A DNA stretch of 64,000 bases from Betaproteobacteria bacterium HGW-Betaproteobacteria-12 (GCA_002842345.1 PHCU01000001.1:1-64000), one strand, 5' to 3'; shown: positions 37,403 to 48,405, counted from the first letter of the stretch. Program-made: numbers and translations. The notes: a model not told the origin generated them from the letters alone.

Positions 37403-38854
37403 TCAGTTTTCCTTGTCCTGGGGCAGTACGGTCGCTTTCCAGAAGTACCGTTTGAAGCCCCGCTGAGAGTCCGCATCCTTGATCCGGAAGACCATGCGCA
37501 ACGGCACGCCGACCGCCAGTTCGTCCGGTTCGCAATCGGTGAATTCCATCATTACCCGCGCCCCGCTGGCGAATTCGACATGGCCGAAAAGGAAGGGCGG
37601 ACAGGGTTTGTACGACAGCCAGTCGCAGGTAAAGGAGCGCACCTTGGCCGCTTCGTCGAGCAGCACATGCGACTGCTGCGTATCGACGGCCGTGCATTCC
37701 GGGTTGACGCAGACCCGCGATTTCGGGAACTGCACCGTGCCGCAGGCCGAGCACTTGCCGCCGGCGAAGCGATTGACCATCTCCTCGCCGCGCCAGGCGG
37801 CGGAAAGCGCCGTCTTGTTATCCATTTCGGCGCGCATGCCCCACTCGAGCGCCAGCTGGTTGGTGAAGGAGAGATACTTGAAGTAGTTGCTTTCGACCCG
37901 GCCCGGCGTCAGCCACGGCGCCGGCGTTGCGGCCCGGCCCTGCCCGACCGTTTCCAGGACGATGACGTCGCAGCCGCTGCCGAACTGGACGAGCACGATC
38001 TTGCGCCCGGCCGGCGCGCTTTCCAGTTCGCGGGCCAGCATCAGCAGCGGATGGGCGGCGCCGGTATCGCCACAGGTTTCGAACAGCGTGTCGGCAACCG
38101 CCTCCGGCCGGATGCCGGCCTTCTTCGCCACCACCTGATTGACCTTCATCAGTGCTGCCGGCATCAGGAAGGCGTCGACCTGATCGGCCTGCAGCCCGGC
38201 TTCGGCGAGCGCGCGGCGAATCACCGGCGGCACCAGCTTCAGGAAGCCCTCTTCGCGGACCCAACGCTCTTCCCAGCCGTAATCGCCGTCACGCCCGGAG
38301 GCCCGGAAGTGATCGACAAAATCGATGGTTTCGCTGGCCGAGCCGCGCAGCACGGCAAGCGGCTCCCCGTGACCGACGGCGATGGCTGCCGCGCCATCAC
38401 CGGCCAGCAGTTCGCCAGTACTGGCCGGCGTCGGGATGCGGCGCTCGCTGGCGACGATCAGCGACGTCGCCCCGCTATCGCCACGCAGGGCGCGCAGCAG
38501 TGCGCTCGAGCCACAACGCAGGCTGCCAGCGGCATCCATGGACGACAGCTGCGCGTCCAGGCCAAGGGCGGCGGCGAGCACCGAAGCATTGAGCCGGTCG
38601 GCGAAGGGCAGCGTCGTCGAGGCCAGGGTCAGGTTGCCGACGCTGCCGACCGGGAAGCGACCGAGCACGCTGCGCCCGGCCTCGACCGCCATGGTCAGGA
38701 CATCCTCGTCCCAGTTGATCATCGACCGCGTGCCCTTGGCATTAGATTTCAGGCCCGGGGCCATCCAGCGGTGGGCCGCCGCAACGGCCGCCCGATCCAG
38801 GCGCAGGCGGGGCAGATAGCCCCCGACGCCAATGATTCCAAATCCTTGTTCCAT
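37403..38854 (-). CDS. HMG-CoA synthase/KAS III-like protein fused to DUF35-type zinc-ribbon/OB-fold
   Basis: Start MEQGFGIIGVGGYLPRLRLDRAAVAAAHRWMAPGL; C-terminal FAGGKCSACGTVQFPKSRVCVNPECTAVDTQQSHVLLDEAAKVRSFTCDWLSYKPCPPFLFGHVEFASGARVMMEFTDCEPDELAVGVPLRMVF. Confidence 0.88.
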   Translation of the reverse strand: MEQGFGIIGVGGYLPRLRLDRAAVAAAHRWMAPGLKSNAKGTRSMINWDEDVLTMAVEAGRSVLGRFPVGSVGNLTLASTTLPFADRLNASVLAAALGLDAQLSSMDAAGSLRCGSSALLRALRGDSGATSLIVASERRIPTPASTGELLAGDGAAAIAVGHGEPLAVLRGSASETIDFVDHFRASGRDGDYGWEERWVREEGFLKLVPPVIRRALAEAGLQADQVDAFLMPAALMKVNQVVAKKAGIRPEAVADTLFETCGDTGAAHPLLMLARELESAPAGRKIVLVQFGSGCDVIVLETVGQGRAATPAPWLTPGRVESNYFKYLSFTNQLALEWGMRAEMDNKTALSAAWRGEEMVNRFAGGKCSACGTVQFPKSRVCVNPECTAVDTQQSHVLLDEAAKVRSFTCDWLSYKPCPPFLFGHVEFASGARVMMEFTDCEPDELAVGVPLRMVFRIKDADSQRGFKRYFWKATVLPQDKEN

Positions 38855-38862
38855 ATATGTAG

Positions 38863-39966
38863 TCACTTCCCTAACGAAACGGATGGCCCCGACCAGTACT
38901 GCGGACTGCACAGCATGTACTGACTGGGGAAAGGCAGGTTGACGCCGAGCTGCCGGGCCGCCTTCAAGGCCCAGCGCGGGTCGTAGAGCATGGCGCGACC
39001 GATGGCCACGCCGTCGACATGGCCGGCGGCGACAGCTGCCTCGGCCATAACCGGGTCATCGAGCAAGCCGACAACCCGGGTAAGCAGACCGGTCTGCGCC
39101 CTGACTTGAGCGGCAAACTCGACGAGATATCCCGGTGCCGCCGGAATCCTGACCCCTTCGGCAATGGCACCGGCCGAGATGCAGACGAAATCAACGCCGG
39201 CGGCTTTCAGTGCCGCGCAGACAGCCAGCGTGTCGGCGAACTCGAGGCCGCCCTCATGCCAGTCGCGGCAATTTAGACGCACGCCCAGCGGCTTGTTCTC
39301 CGGCCAGGCAGCCCGCACCCGGGCGACGACTTCGAGCGGGAAACGCATCCGCTTGGCCAGCGAGCCGCCGAATTCATCGCTGCGCCGGTTGCTGACCGGC
39401 GACAGGAAGCTGTGCAGCAGATAGCCATGCGCCATGTGCAACTCAACATAGTCGAGGCCGGCGTGCCCCGCCCGCCGGGCGGCACTGGCGAAGGCCGCGG
39501 CAATGCGTTCCATGCCGGCGGTGTCGAGTTCCTGCGGCATTGCGCGGTTCTTGCCGAAAGCGATCGGCGACGGCCCGACGATATCCCAGCCGCCCGCATC
39601 ACTCGCCAGACCTTCGCCGCCGCGCCACGGCTCGTGACAGGAAGCCTTGCGGCCGCCGTGATTGAGTTGCAGACCGATCCTGATCGGACTCAGTCGCCGC
39701 AGATAGCCGACCATTACCGCCAAGGCCACCGTCTGCTCGTCGTCATACAGCCCCAGGCAACCGCGGGTGATACGCCCTTCCGGCAGGACTGCCGTCGACT
39801 CGATGGTGATCGCCCCGGCACCGCCGATCGCCAGCGCACCGAGATGCTGCCAGTGCCAATCACCGACCTTGCCGTCCACGCCGCTGTACTGGCACATCGG
39901 CGCGACGAAGACGCGATTGCTCAAATGCATTGACTTGATCTGCAGGGGAGAAAACAGCGTGCTCAT
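38863..39966 (-). CDS. NADH:flavin oxidoreductase (YqjM/XenA-like OYE)
   Basis: 367 aa; LFSPLQIKSMHLSNRVFVAPMCQYSGVDGKVGDWHWQHLGALAIGGAGAITIE, YVELHMAHGYLLHSFLSPVSNRRSDEFGGSLAKRMRF. Confidence 0.92.
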   Translation of the reverse strand: MSTLFSPLQIKSMHLSNRVFVAPMCQYSGVDGKVGDWHWQHLGALAIGGAGAITIESTAVLPEGRITRGCLGLYDDEQTVALAVMVGYLRRLSPIRIGLQLNHGGRKASCHEPWRGGEGLASDAGGWDIVGPSPIAFGKNRAMPQELDTAGMERIAAAFASAARRAGHAGLDYVELHMAHGYLLHSFLSPVSNRRSDEFGGSLAKRMRFPLEVVARVRAAWPENKPLGVRLNCRDWHEGGLEFADTLAVCAALKAAGVDFVCISAGAIAEGVRIPAAPGYLVEFAAQVRAQTGLLTRVVGLLDDPVMAEAAVAAGHVDGVAIGRAMLYDPRWALKAARQLGVNLPFPSQYMLCSPQYWSGPSVSLGK

Positions 39967-40026
39967 GCGAATCCGTTATCGAGGTTTCTCACGTTGATCG
40001 GCATCCCGGACCAATCCGGTTAATTT

Positions 40027-40040
40027 GTATGCTTGCGTAC
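40027..40040. promoter_or_regulatory. Palindromic operator candidate, site 4 (GTATGCTTGCGTAC)
   Basis: Shared motif in divergent intergenic region between OYE (39966, minus) and SDR (40208, plus). Confidence 0.7.
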
Positions 40041-40207
40041 GATACGTTAACGCCGTAACATAGTCAACGTAATTTACCGCCGCTATCAGGTTGTATCCCT
40101 TGATCTACCTGGATACCGCCAACTGGCACCGGCCAGATGGGGCACATTCGCATTCACCAATTCATATTGGCGCATATCAATAGGCGCATCAACGAGAGGA
40201 AGACTCC

Positions 40208-41137
40208 ATGAGCACACAAGGCAAATCGCAACTTCTCGCCGGCAAGGTCGCCCTGGTGACCGGCGCCGGTCGCGGCGTCGGTCGCGGCATCGCGCTGGAA
40301 CTGGCAGCCGCCGGTGCCCGGGTCGTCGTCAACGACGTCGGCACCTCGCCGACTGGCGAAGGCAGCGATCTCTCGCCGGCCAATGAGGTGGTCGCCGAAA
40401 TCCGGCGCAATGGCGGCGAGGCGGTGGCCGACTCGAACTCGGTCGCCGACTGGGATCAGGCCCATGCGATGGTGCAGAAGGCGATCGATGCCTTCGGCCG
40501 CATCGATATCGTCATCAACAACGCCGGCATCCTGCGCGACACGATCTTCCATCGCATGACCAAGGAAGACTTCGACTCCGTCATCAACGTCAATCTGGCC
40601 GGCGTCTTCTATGTCAGCCGGGCCGCGGCACCGCACTTCAAGGCCCAGAACAGCGGCTGCTTCGTGCATATCACCTCGAGTTCGGGACTGGTCGGCAATT
40701 TCGGGCAGGCCAACTACTGCGCCGCCAAGCTCGGCGTCGTCGCCTTGTCCAAGGCCATCGCCATGGACATGCAGCGCTTCAACATCCGATCCAACGCCGT
40801 CGCTCCCTGGGCCTGGACCCGCATGGTGAGCACCATCCCGGCCGAGACCGAGGCCGAGAAAAAGCGTGTCGAAGGCCTGCAGAAACTGGTCCCGGAAAAA
40901 ATCGCCCCGTTCATCGCCGCCCTCGCCAGCGACCAGGCCGCCGAGGTCAACGGCCAGGTATTCGGCGTGCGCAATAACGAGATCTACCTGTTCTCGCAGT
41001 CCCGCCCGATCCGCACCGCCCACACCGCCGATGGCTGGACGCCGGAAACGGTCATCGAACGGGTCTTCCCGATGTTCAAGAACGATTTCTATCCCCTGCA
41101 TCGCTCCGGCGATGTGTTCACCTGGGATCCGGTATAA
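40208..41137 (+). CDS. SDR-family 3-hydroxyacyl-CoA dehydrogenase (HSD17B4-like)
   Basis: 309 aa; VALVTGAGRGVGRGIALELAAAGARVVVNDVGTSPTGEG, NNAGILRDTIFHRMTKEDFDSVINVNLAGVF, YCAAKLGVVALSKAIAMDM. Confidence 0.9.
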   Translation: MSTQGKSQLLAGKVALVTGAGRGVGRGIALELAAAGARVVVNDVGTSPTGEGSDLSPANEVVAEIRRNGGEAVADSNSVADWDQAHAMVQKAIDAFGRIDIVINNAGILRDTIFHRMTKEDFDSVINVNLAGVFYVSRAAAPHFKAQNSGCFVHITSSSGLVGNFGQANYCAAKLGVVALSKAIAMDMQRFNIRSNAVAPWAWTRMVSTIPAETEAEKKRVEGLQKLVPEKIAPFIAALASDQAAEVNGQVFGVRNNEIYLFSQSRPIRTAHTADGWTPETVIERVFPMFKNDFYPLHRSGDVFTWDPV

Positions 41138-41154
41138 GTCCGGAGGCCGATCCC

Positions 41155-41943
41155 ATGTCCGCCACCACGCCGCTGCTGCAGGGTGCGCCGAACTTTCGCG
41201 ACTTTGGCGGCTACCGGGGAAGCGACGGCCGCCTAGTGCGTGGCGGCCGCCTGTTTCGTTCCGAGGCCCTGGCCCGGTTGACCGATGCCGACCTGCAGCA
41301 GCTGGCCGGCCTGGATATCCGCTTGCTCTACGACCTGCGCGCCGCCGACGAGCGGACACGCGACCCGAATCGCTGGCCAGCCTCCCTGATCACCGAGGCC
41401 GTGGCTGGCCTCGAGTCGGATGAACTGGCGGCGGTGCGCTTCTCCGGCTGGCGCCAACGCCTCGGCGACCCGAGCTTCGATGCCGCCGCCGCCCGCCAGT
41501 GGATCCTGCATGCCTATGGCGAAATGCCGGCGCTGTTTGCCGGCCTCATCGCCACGCTGTTGCTCCGCCTCGGCGCGCCTGCCGCCCCGGCCACCCTGAT
41601 CCATTGCACGGCTGGCAAGGATCGCACGGGTTTTGTCTGCGCCCTGCTGCTGGCTGCCCTCGGCGTCCATCGCGACGACATCTTCGCCAACTACCTGCTG
41701 ACGCGCCAGCGCCGTCCACCGGAGGACTTGCTGAAGGTGTTGCTCGGTGACGAGCTGGCTCACCAATCAGCCGCGACCCGCGCCGCCCTGATGGTCATGG
41801 CCGACGTCCGTGAAGACTATCTGGGCACGGCGCTGTCACGTATCGATGGGGATTTCGGCGGCATCGAACGCTACCTCGCCAAGGCCTGCCAGCTGGACGA
41901 CCAACGGCGCGACCAACTTTTCGCCGCCCTGCTTGCCGGCTGA
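41155..41943 (+). CDS. Tyrosine/dual-specificity-type protein phosphatase
   Basis: 262 aa; NFRDFGGYRGSDGRLVRGGRLFRSEALARLT, catalytic LIHCTAGKDRTGFVCALLLAALGV. Confidence 0.92.
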   Translation: MSATTPLLQGAPNFRDFGGYRGSDGRLVRGGRLFRSEALARLTDADLQQLAGLDIRLLYDLRAADERTRDPNRWPASLITEAVAGLESDELAAVRFSGWRQRLGDPSFDAAAARQWILHAYGEMPALFAGLIATLLLRLGAPAAPATLIHCTAGKDRTGFVCALLLAALGVHRDDIFANYLLTRQRRPPEDLLKVLLGDELAHQSAATRAALMVMADVREDYLGTALSRIDGDFGGIERYLAKACQLDDQRRDQLFAALLAG

Positions 41944-41989
41944 GCCGACGACGGCGCCACAACCTGCATCCCGACACGGAGAAGCAACG

Positions 41990-42700
41990 ATGAATGGCAA
42001 GAAAAAACCGCTGCCCCCGGGGCAGTTCGTCTATCCCAGCTTCGAGCGCTTCGGGCTGGGCTTGTTCGCCAAGCGCTTCCCGAACCAAACGGAGCGCATC
42101 GAGCTGAGCATCGGCGGCGATGTCGAGTCGACGCTGACCGTCGCCGGTGAGCTGAGCAGCTTGCCGCGCGTCGAGCAGGTTTCCGACTTCCACTGCGTCA
42201 CGACCTGGTCCTGCCTGGATGTCCGCTGGAGCGGCGTACGCTTCTCGGATTTCTACGAGCAGATCGTCGCGCCGCGCGTCAAGCCGCGGGATGACGCGAC
42301 CTTCGTCGTCTTTCGCGGCCAGGACGGCTACGCCTGCAGCATGCAGCTGGCCGACCTGCTGGCGCCGGACGTGTTGCTTGCCGACACCGTCGACGGCCAC
42401 GACCTGGGCATCGAGCACGGCGCCCCGTTGCGTCTGGTCGCCCCGGCCCACTATGGCTACAAGAACGTCAAGCACATCGCCGCGATCGAGTTCTGGCGCG
42501 ACCGCCGCGCCTACCGCTTCCCTTTTCCCTATCCGCAACTGATGGATCATCCGCGCGGCCGGGTGGCCTTCGAGGAACGCGCCCGCTATCTGCCGATATG
42601 GCTGGTCCGCCTGGTTTATCGCGCGCTGATGCCGGGCGCCCGCAGCAAGATGCGCAAGGCCCTGCTGGCCTATCGCAGCCGAGGCGGCAGCCGGGCCTGA
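41990..42700 (+). CDS. Sulfite-oxidase-like molybdopterin-dependent oxidoreductase domain protein
   Basis: Start MNGKKKPLPPGQFVYPSFERFGLGLFAKRFP; SDFHCVTTWSCLDVRWSGVRFSDF, YGYKNVKHIAAIEFW. Confidence 0.82.
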   Translation: MNGKKKPLPPGQFVYPSFERFGLGLFAKRFPNQTERIELSIGGDVESTLTVAGELSSLPRVEQVSDFHCVTTWSCLDVRWSGVRFSDFYEQIVAPRVKPRDDATFVVFRGQDGYACSMQLADLLAPDVLLADTVDGHDLGIEHGAPLRLVAPAHYGYKNVKHIAAIEFWRDRRAYRFPFPYPQLMDHPRGRVAFEERARYLPIWLVRLVYRALMPGARSKMRKALLAYRSRGGSRA

Positions 42701-42746
42701 GCCGGCCGTTCGCGCCACTCCCTTCTCTGAAAAACAAAGGCACATC

Positions 42747-43997
42747 ATGCGCACTGCCGCACTGACCAAGGCAATCCTGCTCCCGGCAATCCTCGCCCCG
42801 GGGCTGGCGCTGGCCACCAACGGCTACTTCTCCCATGGCTTTGGCGTCAAATCGCAGGGCATGGCCGGAGCCGGCATCGCCCTCCCCCAGGACGGGCTTG
42901 CGGCGGCGATCAATCCGGCGGGAACGGCTTTCGTCGGTAACCGGGTCGACTTGGGGATGGTTCTGGTTCGGCCGCAACGCAGCGCTGAAATCAGCGGCAA
43001 TCTGGCCGGCATGAACGGCGACTACGCCGGCAACGACACGCGGAATTTCCTGGTTCCGGAGATCGGCTACGTCGAACAACTGAGCCCACGGCTGGCCGCC
43101 GGGGTCGCCGTCTATGGCAATGGCGGCCTCAACACCGATTATGGGAACAATCCGTTCCGCGCCCTCGGGGCGACCGGCGCCGCCGGCGTCAATCTCGAAC
43201 AACTGTTCATTTCGCCCTCGCTGGCCTGGAAGCTGGCCGACGAGCACGCCGTCGGTCTGGCGCTCAATATCGCCTACCAGCGCTTCGAGGTGGAGGGCAT
43301 CGCCCCCTTTGCCGCCGCCTCGTCCTCACCGGGCAACTTCACCAATCGCGGGGTCGATAGCGCCCTCGGCTGGGGCATCCGCCTCGGCTATACCGGCAAA
43401 CTGAGCGACGACCTGACCCTGGGCCTGACCTGGGCCTCGAAGACGCGTAGTGGTGAACTGGACAAATACAAGGGCCTGTTCGCCGAACACGGCGGCTTCG
43501 ATATCCCGGCCAATTACGGCCTCGGCCTGTCCTGGGCGGCGACCCCGGCGCTGACGCTGGTTGCCGACGTCAAGCGCATCGAATACGGCGACGTCAAGGC
43601 GCTCGCCAACCCGATCGGCAACCTGTTCGCCGGCCATGCCTTCGGCAGCGCGAACGGCCCGGGGATGGGGTGGCGGGACATTACGGCGGTCAAGCTGGGC
43701 ATCCAGTATCGGCTCGCCGAGTGGACTCTGCGTGCCGGCTACAGCCACTCCTCGCAGCCGGTTCCGTCCGACCAAACCTTGCTCAACATCCTGACGCCCA
43801 GCGTCGTCAAGGACCATGTCAGCGTGGGCGCCACCTGGCAGTCGAGCCGGAGCGGCGAGTTGAGTCTGGCCTACACCTATGCCCTGAAGAACACCGTGCA
43901 CGGCCGCAATTCCATTCCCGGCGCCTTCGGCGGCGGCGAGGCCGATCTCACCCTGAAAGGCGACATCATCGGCATCGCCTACGGCTGGAAGTTCTGA
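42747..43997 (+). CDS. FadL/OmpP1-family outer-membrane transporter
   Basis: 416 aa, signal peptide; [43 protein letters not shown]-terminal GIAYGWKF. Confidence 0.92.
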   Translation: MRTAALTKAILLPAILAPGLALATNGYFSHGFGVKSQGMAGAGIALPQDGLAAAINPAGTAFVGNRVDLGMVLVRPQRSAEISGNLAGMNGDYAGNDTRNFLVPEIGYVEQLSPRLAAGVAVYGNGGLNTDYGNNPFRALGATGAAGVNLEQLFISPSLAWKLADEHAVGLALNIAYQRFEVEGIAPFAAASSSPGNFTNRGVDSALGWGIRLGYTGKLSDDLTLGLTWASKTRSGELDKYKGLFAEHGGFDIPANYGLGLSWAATPALTLVADVKRIEYGDVKALANPIGNLFAGHAFGSANGPGMGWRDITAVKLGIQYRLAEWTLRAGYSHSSQPVPSDQTLLNILTPSVVKDHVSVGATWQSSRSGELSLAYTYALKNTVHGRNSIPGAFGGGEADLTLKGDIIGIAYGWKF

Positions 43998-44000
43998 CTA

Positions 44001-44017
44001 CCGGCCTCCGGGGCCGG
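44001..44017. terminator. GC hairpin between convergent FadL and etfA genes
   Basis: CCGGCC-TCCGG-GGCCGG. Confidence 0.45.
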
Positions 44018-44051
44018 CCGCAGCCCGCCCCGGAACCAGACAAACACCTCT

Positions 44052-44984
44052 TCAACCCAAGGTGTTCAGCAACTCCGGAACCGCCTCGAACAGATCGGCG
44101 ACCAGGCCATAGTCGGCGACCTGGAAGATCGGGGCGTCCGGATCCTTGTTGATGGCGACGATGACCTTCGACTCCTTCATGCCGGCCAGGTGCTGGATCG
44201 CCCCCGAGATACCAACCGCGATGTACAACTGCGGCGCGACGATCTTGCCGGTCTGGCCGACCTGGTAATCGTTCGGCACGAAGCCGGCATCGACGGCGGC
44301 ACGGGATGCGCCCATGGCGGCACCGAGCTTGTCGGCGAGCGGGTCGAGCACCCGGTGATAGTTCTCGCCACTGCCCAGGCCGCGACCACCGGAAACGATG
44401 ACCTTGGCCGCCCCCAGTTCCGGGCGGGCGCTCTTGGTCAGCTCGCGGCCGACAAAGGCTGACTTGCCGCTGGCCGCCGCGGCCTCGATGGTCAGCACCG
44501 GCGCATTGCCGGTGCAGCCGACCGCATCGAAGCCGGTCGTGCGAATGCTGATCACCTTGATCGGGTCCGCCGACTTGACGGTGGCCAGGGCATTGCCGGC
44601 GTAGATCGGACGGACGAAGGTATCGGGCGCCTCGACGGCGACGATCTCGGAGATCTGGGCGACATCGAGCAGCGCCGCGACGCGCGGCAGAAAGTTCTTG
44701 CCGAAGGTCGTCGCCGGAGCAAGGATGTGACTGTAGTCACCGGCAATCGAGACGACCAGGGCGGCAACATCCTCCGCCAGTTGTTCCTTGAGGTGCTCGG
44801 CGTCGGCATGGCGGACGGCAGTGACGCCGTCGATGCGGGCGGCCGCTTCGGCAACGCTGCGGCAGGCGCTGCCGGCGACGAGGACATGAATCTCGCCCCC
44901 CACCTTGCTGGCGGCAGCGACGGTGTTGAGCGTGGCGCTCTTGAGCGCGGTGTTGTCGTGTTCGGCGATGACAAGCAGGGTCAT
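44052..44984 (-). CDS. etfA: Electron transfer flavoprotein subunit alpha
   Basis: Start [100 protein letters not shown]. Confidence 0.96.
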   Translation of the reverse strand: MTLLVIAEHDNTALKSATLNTVAAASKVGGEIHVLVAGSACRSVAEAAARIDGVTAVRHADAEHLKEQLAEDVAALVVSIAGDYSHILAPATTFGKNFLPRVAALLDVAQISEIVAVEAPDTFVRPIYAGNALATVKSADPIKVISIRTTGFDAVGCTGNAPVLTIEAAAASGKSAFVGRELTKSARPELGAAKVIVSGGRGLGSGENYHRVLDPLADKLGAAMGASRAAVDAGFVPNDYQVGQTGKIVAPQLYIAVGISGAIQHLAGMKESKVIVAINKDPDAPIFQVADYGLVADLFEAVPELLNTLG

Positions 44985-44998
44985 GGCGTAATGCTCCT

Positions 44999-45748
44999 TC
45001 AAATGACTTTGGCTTCGTTCTTGAGCTTGGCGACCAGTTGCTGCACGTCGGCCACCATCACCCCGGCCTTGCGCGTCGCCGGTTCGACGACCCGCAGGGT
45101 GGTCAGGCGCGGCGTCACATCGACGGCCAGATCGGCCGGCTTGAGCGTATCGAGCGGCTTCTTCTTGGCTTTCATGATGTTCGGCAAGGTCGCGTAGCGC
45201 GGCTCGTTCAGGCGCAGGTCGGTGGTCACCACGGCCGGCAGCGCCAGCGACAGGGTTTCCAGGCCGCCATCGATTTCGCGCGTGACGTTGACGCGATCAC
45301 CGGCGACAGCCACCTTCGAGGCGAAAGTCGCCTGCCCCCAGCCGGCCAGCGCGGCCAGCATCTGGCCGGTCTGGTTGGCGTCGTCGTCGATCGCCTGCTT
45401 GCCGCAGATGACCAGCTGCGGCGCTTCCTTGTCACAGATCGCCTTGAGCAGCTTGGCAACGGCCAGCGGCTGCAACTCGACATCCGTCTCGACCAGGATG
45501 GCGCGGTCGGCACCGATGGCCAGCGCCGCACGCAGGGTTTCCTGGCAGGCGGCAACGCCGCAGGAGACGGCGATGACCTCGGTGGCGACACCGGCTTCCT
45601 TGAGGCGAACTGCTTCCTCGACCGCGATTTCGTCGAAGGGATTCATCGACATCTTGACGTTGGCGAGGTCCACGCCGGAACCATCCGCCTTGACGCGTGC
45701 CTTGACGTTGTAGTCGATGACACGCTTGACCGGTACGACGATTTTCAT
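44999..45748 (-). CDS. etfB: Electron transfer flavoprotein subunit beta
   Basis: Start [74 protein letters not shown]. The longer ORF to 46528 is an overlapping read-through. Confidence 0.96.
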   Translation of the reverse strand: MKIVVPVKRVIDYNVKARVKADGSGVDLANVKMSMNPFDEIAVEEAVRLKEAGVATEVIAVSCGVAACQETLRAALAIGADRAILVETDVELQPLAVAKLLKAICDKEAPQLVICGKQAIDDDANQTGQMLAALAGWGQATFASKVAVAGDRVNVTREIDGGLETLSLALPAVVTTDLRLNEPRYATLPNIMKAKKKPLDTLKPADLAVDVTPRLTTLRVVEPATRKAGVMVADVQQLVAKLKNEAKVI

Positions 45749-45801
45749 TGCTCTTGCTCCATCATCTGGGTTGCCTGATTGGCGAAACGGCCTGCTGCGG
45801 C

Positions 45802-46986
45802 CTAGACGCGCTCGAAAATGGCGGCGATGCCCTGACCGCCCCCGATACACATGGTGACCAGCGCGTAGCGGCCGCCGGTCCGATGCAGTTCGTAGATCGC
45901 CTTGGTCGTGATGATCGCGCCGGTGGCGCCGACCGGATGACCGAGGGAAATCCCCGAACCATTGGGATTGACCTTGGCCGGATCGAAACCGAGCTCCTGG
46001 GCGACGGCACAGGCCTGGGCGGCAAAGGCTTCGTTCGACTCGATGACGTCGATGTCCTGGATCCGCAGGCCGGTCCGCTCCAGCACCCGGCGACAGGCGG
46101 GAATCGGGCCGATGCCCATGTATTCCGGTTCGACCCCGGCGTGAGCGTAGTCGACCAGGCGGGCCATCGGCTTCAGGCCGTGCCGCTGTACGGCGCCGGC
46201 GCCGGCGAGGACAACTGCGGCCGCCCCGTCGTTGAGGCCCGAGGCGTTGCCCGCTGTCACCACGCCGTCCTTCTTGAACACTGCCTTCATCTTGGCCAGC
46301 TGCTCGAGCGTGACATCGGCGCGCACATGCTCGTCGACAGCAAACTGGATCGTTCCCTTGCGCGACGGCACTTCGACCGGAACGATCTGCTCGGCGAAGC
46401 GCCCCTCGGCGATGGCCCGGGCCGCACGCTGCTGGCTTTCCAGCGCCAGGGCGTCCTGCATTTCGCGCGTGATGCCGTAGCGCGCCGCAACATTCTCGGC
46501 AGTAATGCCCATGTGGATCTTCTGCCACGGGTCATGCAGGATCCCGTTCATGTAATCGACGACGGCGGTATCACCCATGCGTGCGCCCCAGCGGGCGGCG
46601 GGCATGATGTACGGCCCGCGGCTCATCGACTCGGCACCGCCGCCAATGGCAATATCGGCATCACCGAGCATGATGGTCTGGGCCGCCGAAATAATCGCCT
46701 GCAAACCCGAACCACACAGGCGATTGACGTTGAATGCCGGAACCTCCTTGGGAACGCCGGCATCCATCGCCGCGACCCGACTCAGGTAGGCATCGCGCGG
46801 CTCGGTCGGGATGACGTTACCCATGACGACATGCCCGATCAGCTCCGGCGCGACGCGGCTACGCTCAAGCGCAGCCTTGACCGCGATGGTCGCCAGCTGG
46901 GTCATCAGGGTGTCCTTCAGGGTGCCACCATAAGTACCAATGGCCGTGCGCGCGGCACCGACAACAAAAATCTCGTTCGCAGTCAT
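45802..46986 (-). CDS. Acetyl-CoA acetyltransferase (thiolase)
   Basis: 394 aa; [81 protein letters not shown]. Confidence 0.94.
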   Translation of the reverse strand: MTANEIFVVGAARTAIGTYGGTLKDTLMTQLATIAVKAALERSRVAPELIGHVVMGNVIPTEPRDAYLSRVAAMDAGVPKEVPAFNVNRLCGSGLQAIISAAQTIMLGDADIAIGGGAESMSRGPYIMPAARWGARMGDTAVVDYMNGILHDPWQKIHMGITAENVAARYGITREMQDALALESQQRAARAIAEGRFAEQIVPVEVPSRKGTIQFAVDEHVRADVTLEQLAKMKAVFKKDGVVTAGNASGLNDGAAAVVLAGAGAVQRHGLKPMARLVDYAHAGVEPEYMGIGPIPACRRVLERTGLRIQDIDVIESNEAFAAQACAVAQELGFDPAKVNPNGSGISLGHPVGATGAIITTKAIYELHRTGGRYALVTMCIGGGQGIAAIFERV

Positions 46987-47012
46987 TGCAGGTCCTCATC
47001 GAAAATGTGATG

Positions 47013-47026
47013 GTACGATACCATAC
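47013..47026. promoter_or_regulatory. Palindromic operator candidate, site 5 (GTACGATACCATAC)
   Basis: Shared motif in divergent region between thiolase (46986, minus) and aminoglycoside-phosphotransferase (APH)-fold kinase (47205, plus); also contains ATGGTA-CGA-TACCAT. Confidence 0.68.
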
Positions 47027-47204
47027 GATATTGCAAAGCAAAAGCATTGGTGGAAAATCGGCCCAGCCTTGCAACCGCTATAAATCGCCAAGTAAAGAAA
47101 CAGAGCAGCCTGGCGACGCTCAGAACATCTGCGCCAATGCATGAATATTTTACGCTTCAATACTATATACTCTTAGTACTACAAGCACCGATAAGGAGAC
47201 AAGG

Positions 47205-48404
47205 ATGCAAGGTATCGACAAGGATCGACCGTCCGCTGAATGGATCGCTTCGCTGCGCCAGCGTTTCGTCACGGAAAAGGAAATCGATCACATACTGACC
47301 CGCAAGCTGGCGCGCCGCGCCGGCCCCGGCTACTCACCGATTCCCCTGGAAAAGCTGGTCGCCGGCGTCAAGGCGCTGCTCCTCGCCGAAATCGGCGACA
47401 GCTTCGAGATCAAGGATGCACGCTGGCTCTCCGGCGGTGCTTCGAAGCTGCAGATGGCCTTTGCCCTCGAATGGCATCGCCCTGGTGTCGGTTTCGAGAA
47501 GACGGCGATGGTCCTGCGTATGGAGCCTTCGGAATCGATCGTCGAGACCAGCCGGCTGCGTGAATTCCAACTGATCAAAGCATTTGATGGAATCGTGCCG
47601 GTGCCGCCAGTGTTCTGGTGCGACGCCGACGGCAAATACCTGCCCTACCCGGCCCTGATCTACGGTTTCGCCCCCGGCGTGACCAAGCCGAGCGACGCCA
47701 GCAGTGGCGTCTCCGGCCTCGGCACCAAGCTGCCGCAGGCTGTCCGCGAACGTTTGGCCCCCCAATTCGTCGAGCATCTGGCGGCCATTCATCGGCGCGA
47801 TATCGGCAATGCCGGACTTACCGCCTTCGATGTCCCTGAAACCGGAACGACCCAGTGCGCCGAATGGGGCGTGAACTGGTGGGATCGCGTCTGGGAGGAA
47901 GATAGCGACGAGGATGTGCCGATGATTCGCGCTACCTCCGCCTGGCTGCACCGCAATCTGCCGGTGCTCGATCAGCCGTCGATCGTGCATTCCGATTACC
48001 GTACCGGCAATTTTCTGTACACCGAACACGATCTGCAAATATCCGCATGGCTGGACTGGGAGCTCGGCCGTATCGGTGACCGCCACCAGGATCTGGCCTG
48101 GACGACCAGCAGTGCCTTCGGCTCTTACGCCGAGGATGGCAAGACCTTGCTCGTCTGCGGCCTGATCCCGGAAGCGGAGTTTCTCGCCGCCTACGAGAAG
48201 GCATCGGGCCTCAAGGTCGATGCCCAGACCATGCACTGGTACAAGGTGTACAACAACTACAGCATCGCCGTGCTGATTCTCGCCACCGGCTACCGGGCAG
48301 CACGCAACGGAAAAACGCACCAGGACGTACTGGTAACCTGGCTGATCGGGATCGGCTACATGCTCCTCGACGAAATCCGCGGCTTGATCGAGAAAGGAAA
48401 CTGA
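47205..48404 (+). CDS. APH-fold phosphotransferase (LvaA/ACAD10-11 kinase-like)
   Basis: 399 aa; SGGASKLQMAFAL, IVHSDYRTGNFLYTEHDLQISAWLDWELGRIGDRHQDLAWTTSSAFG; tightly coupled to 48406-48957. Confidence 0.88.
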   Translation: MQGIDKDRPSAEWIASLRQRFVTEKEIDHILTRKLARRAGPGYSPIPLEKLVAGVKALLLAEIGDSFEIKDARWLSGGASKLQMAFALEWHRPGVGFEKTAMVLRMEPSESIVETSRLREFQLIKAFDGIVPVPPVFWCDADGKYLPYPALIYGFAPGVTKPSDASSGVSGLGTKLPQAVRERLAPQFVEHLAAIHRRDIGNAGLTAFDVPETGTTQCAEWGVNWWDRVWEEDSDEDVPMIRATSAWLHRNLPVLDQPSIVHSDYRTGNFLYTEHDLQISAWLDWELGRIGDRHQDLAWTTSSAFGSYAEDGKTLLVCGLIPEAEFLAAYEKASGLKVDAQTMHWYKVYNNYSIAVLILATGYRAARNGKTHQDVLVTWLIGIGYMLLDEIRGLIEKGN

Positions 48405-48405
48405 C

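Noticed and set aside
37166-38923. 585-aa plus-strand ORF
   Set aside because: Antisense to the HMGS-like/DUF35 fusion and thiolase; no domain signature.
45749-46528. N-terminal extension of the etfB ORF (509-aa version)
   Set aside because: Read-through frame overlapping the thiolase gene; canonical EtfB start [14 protein letters not shown] is at 45748.
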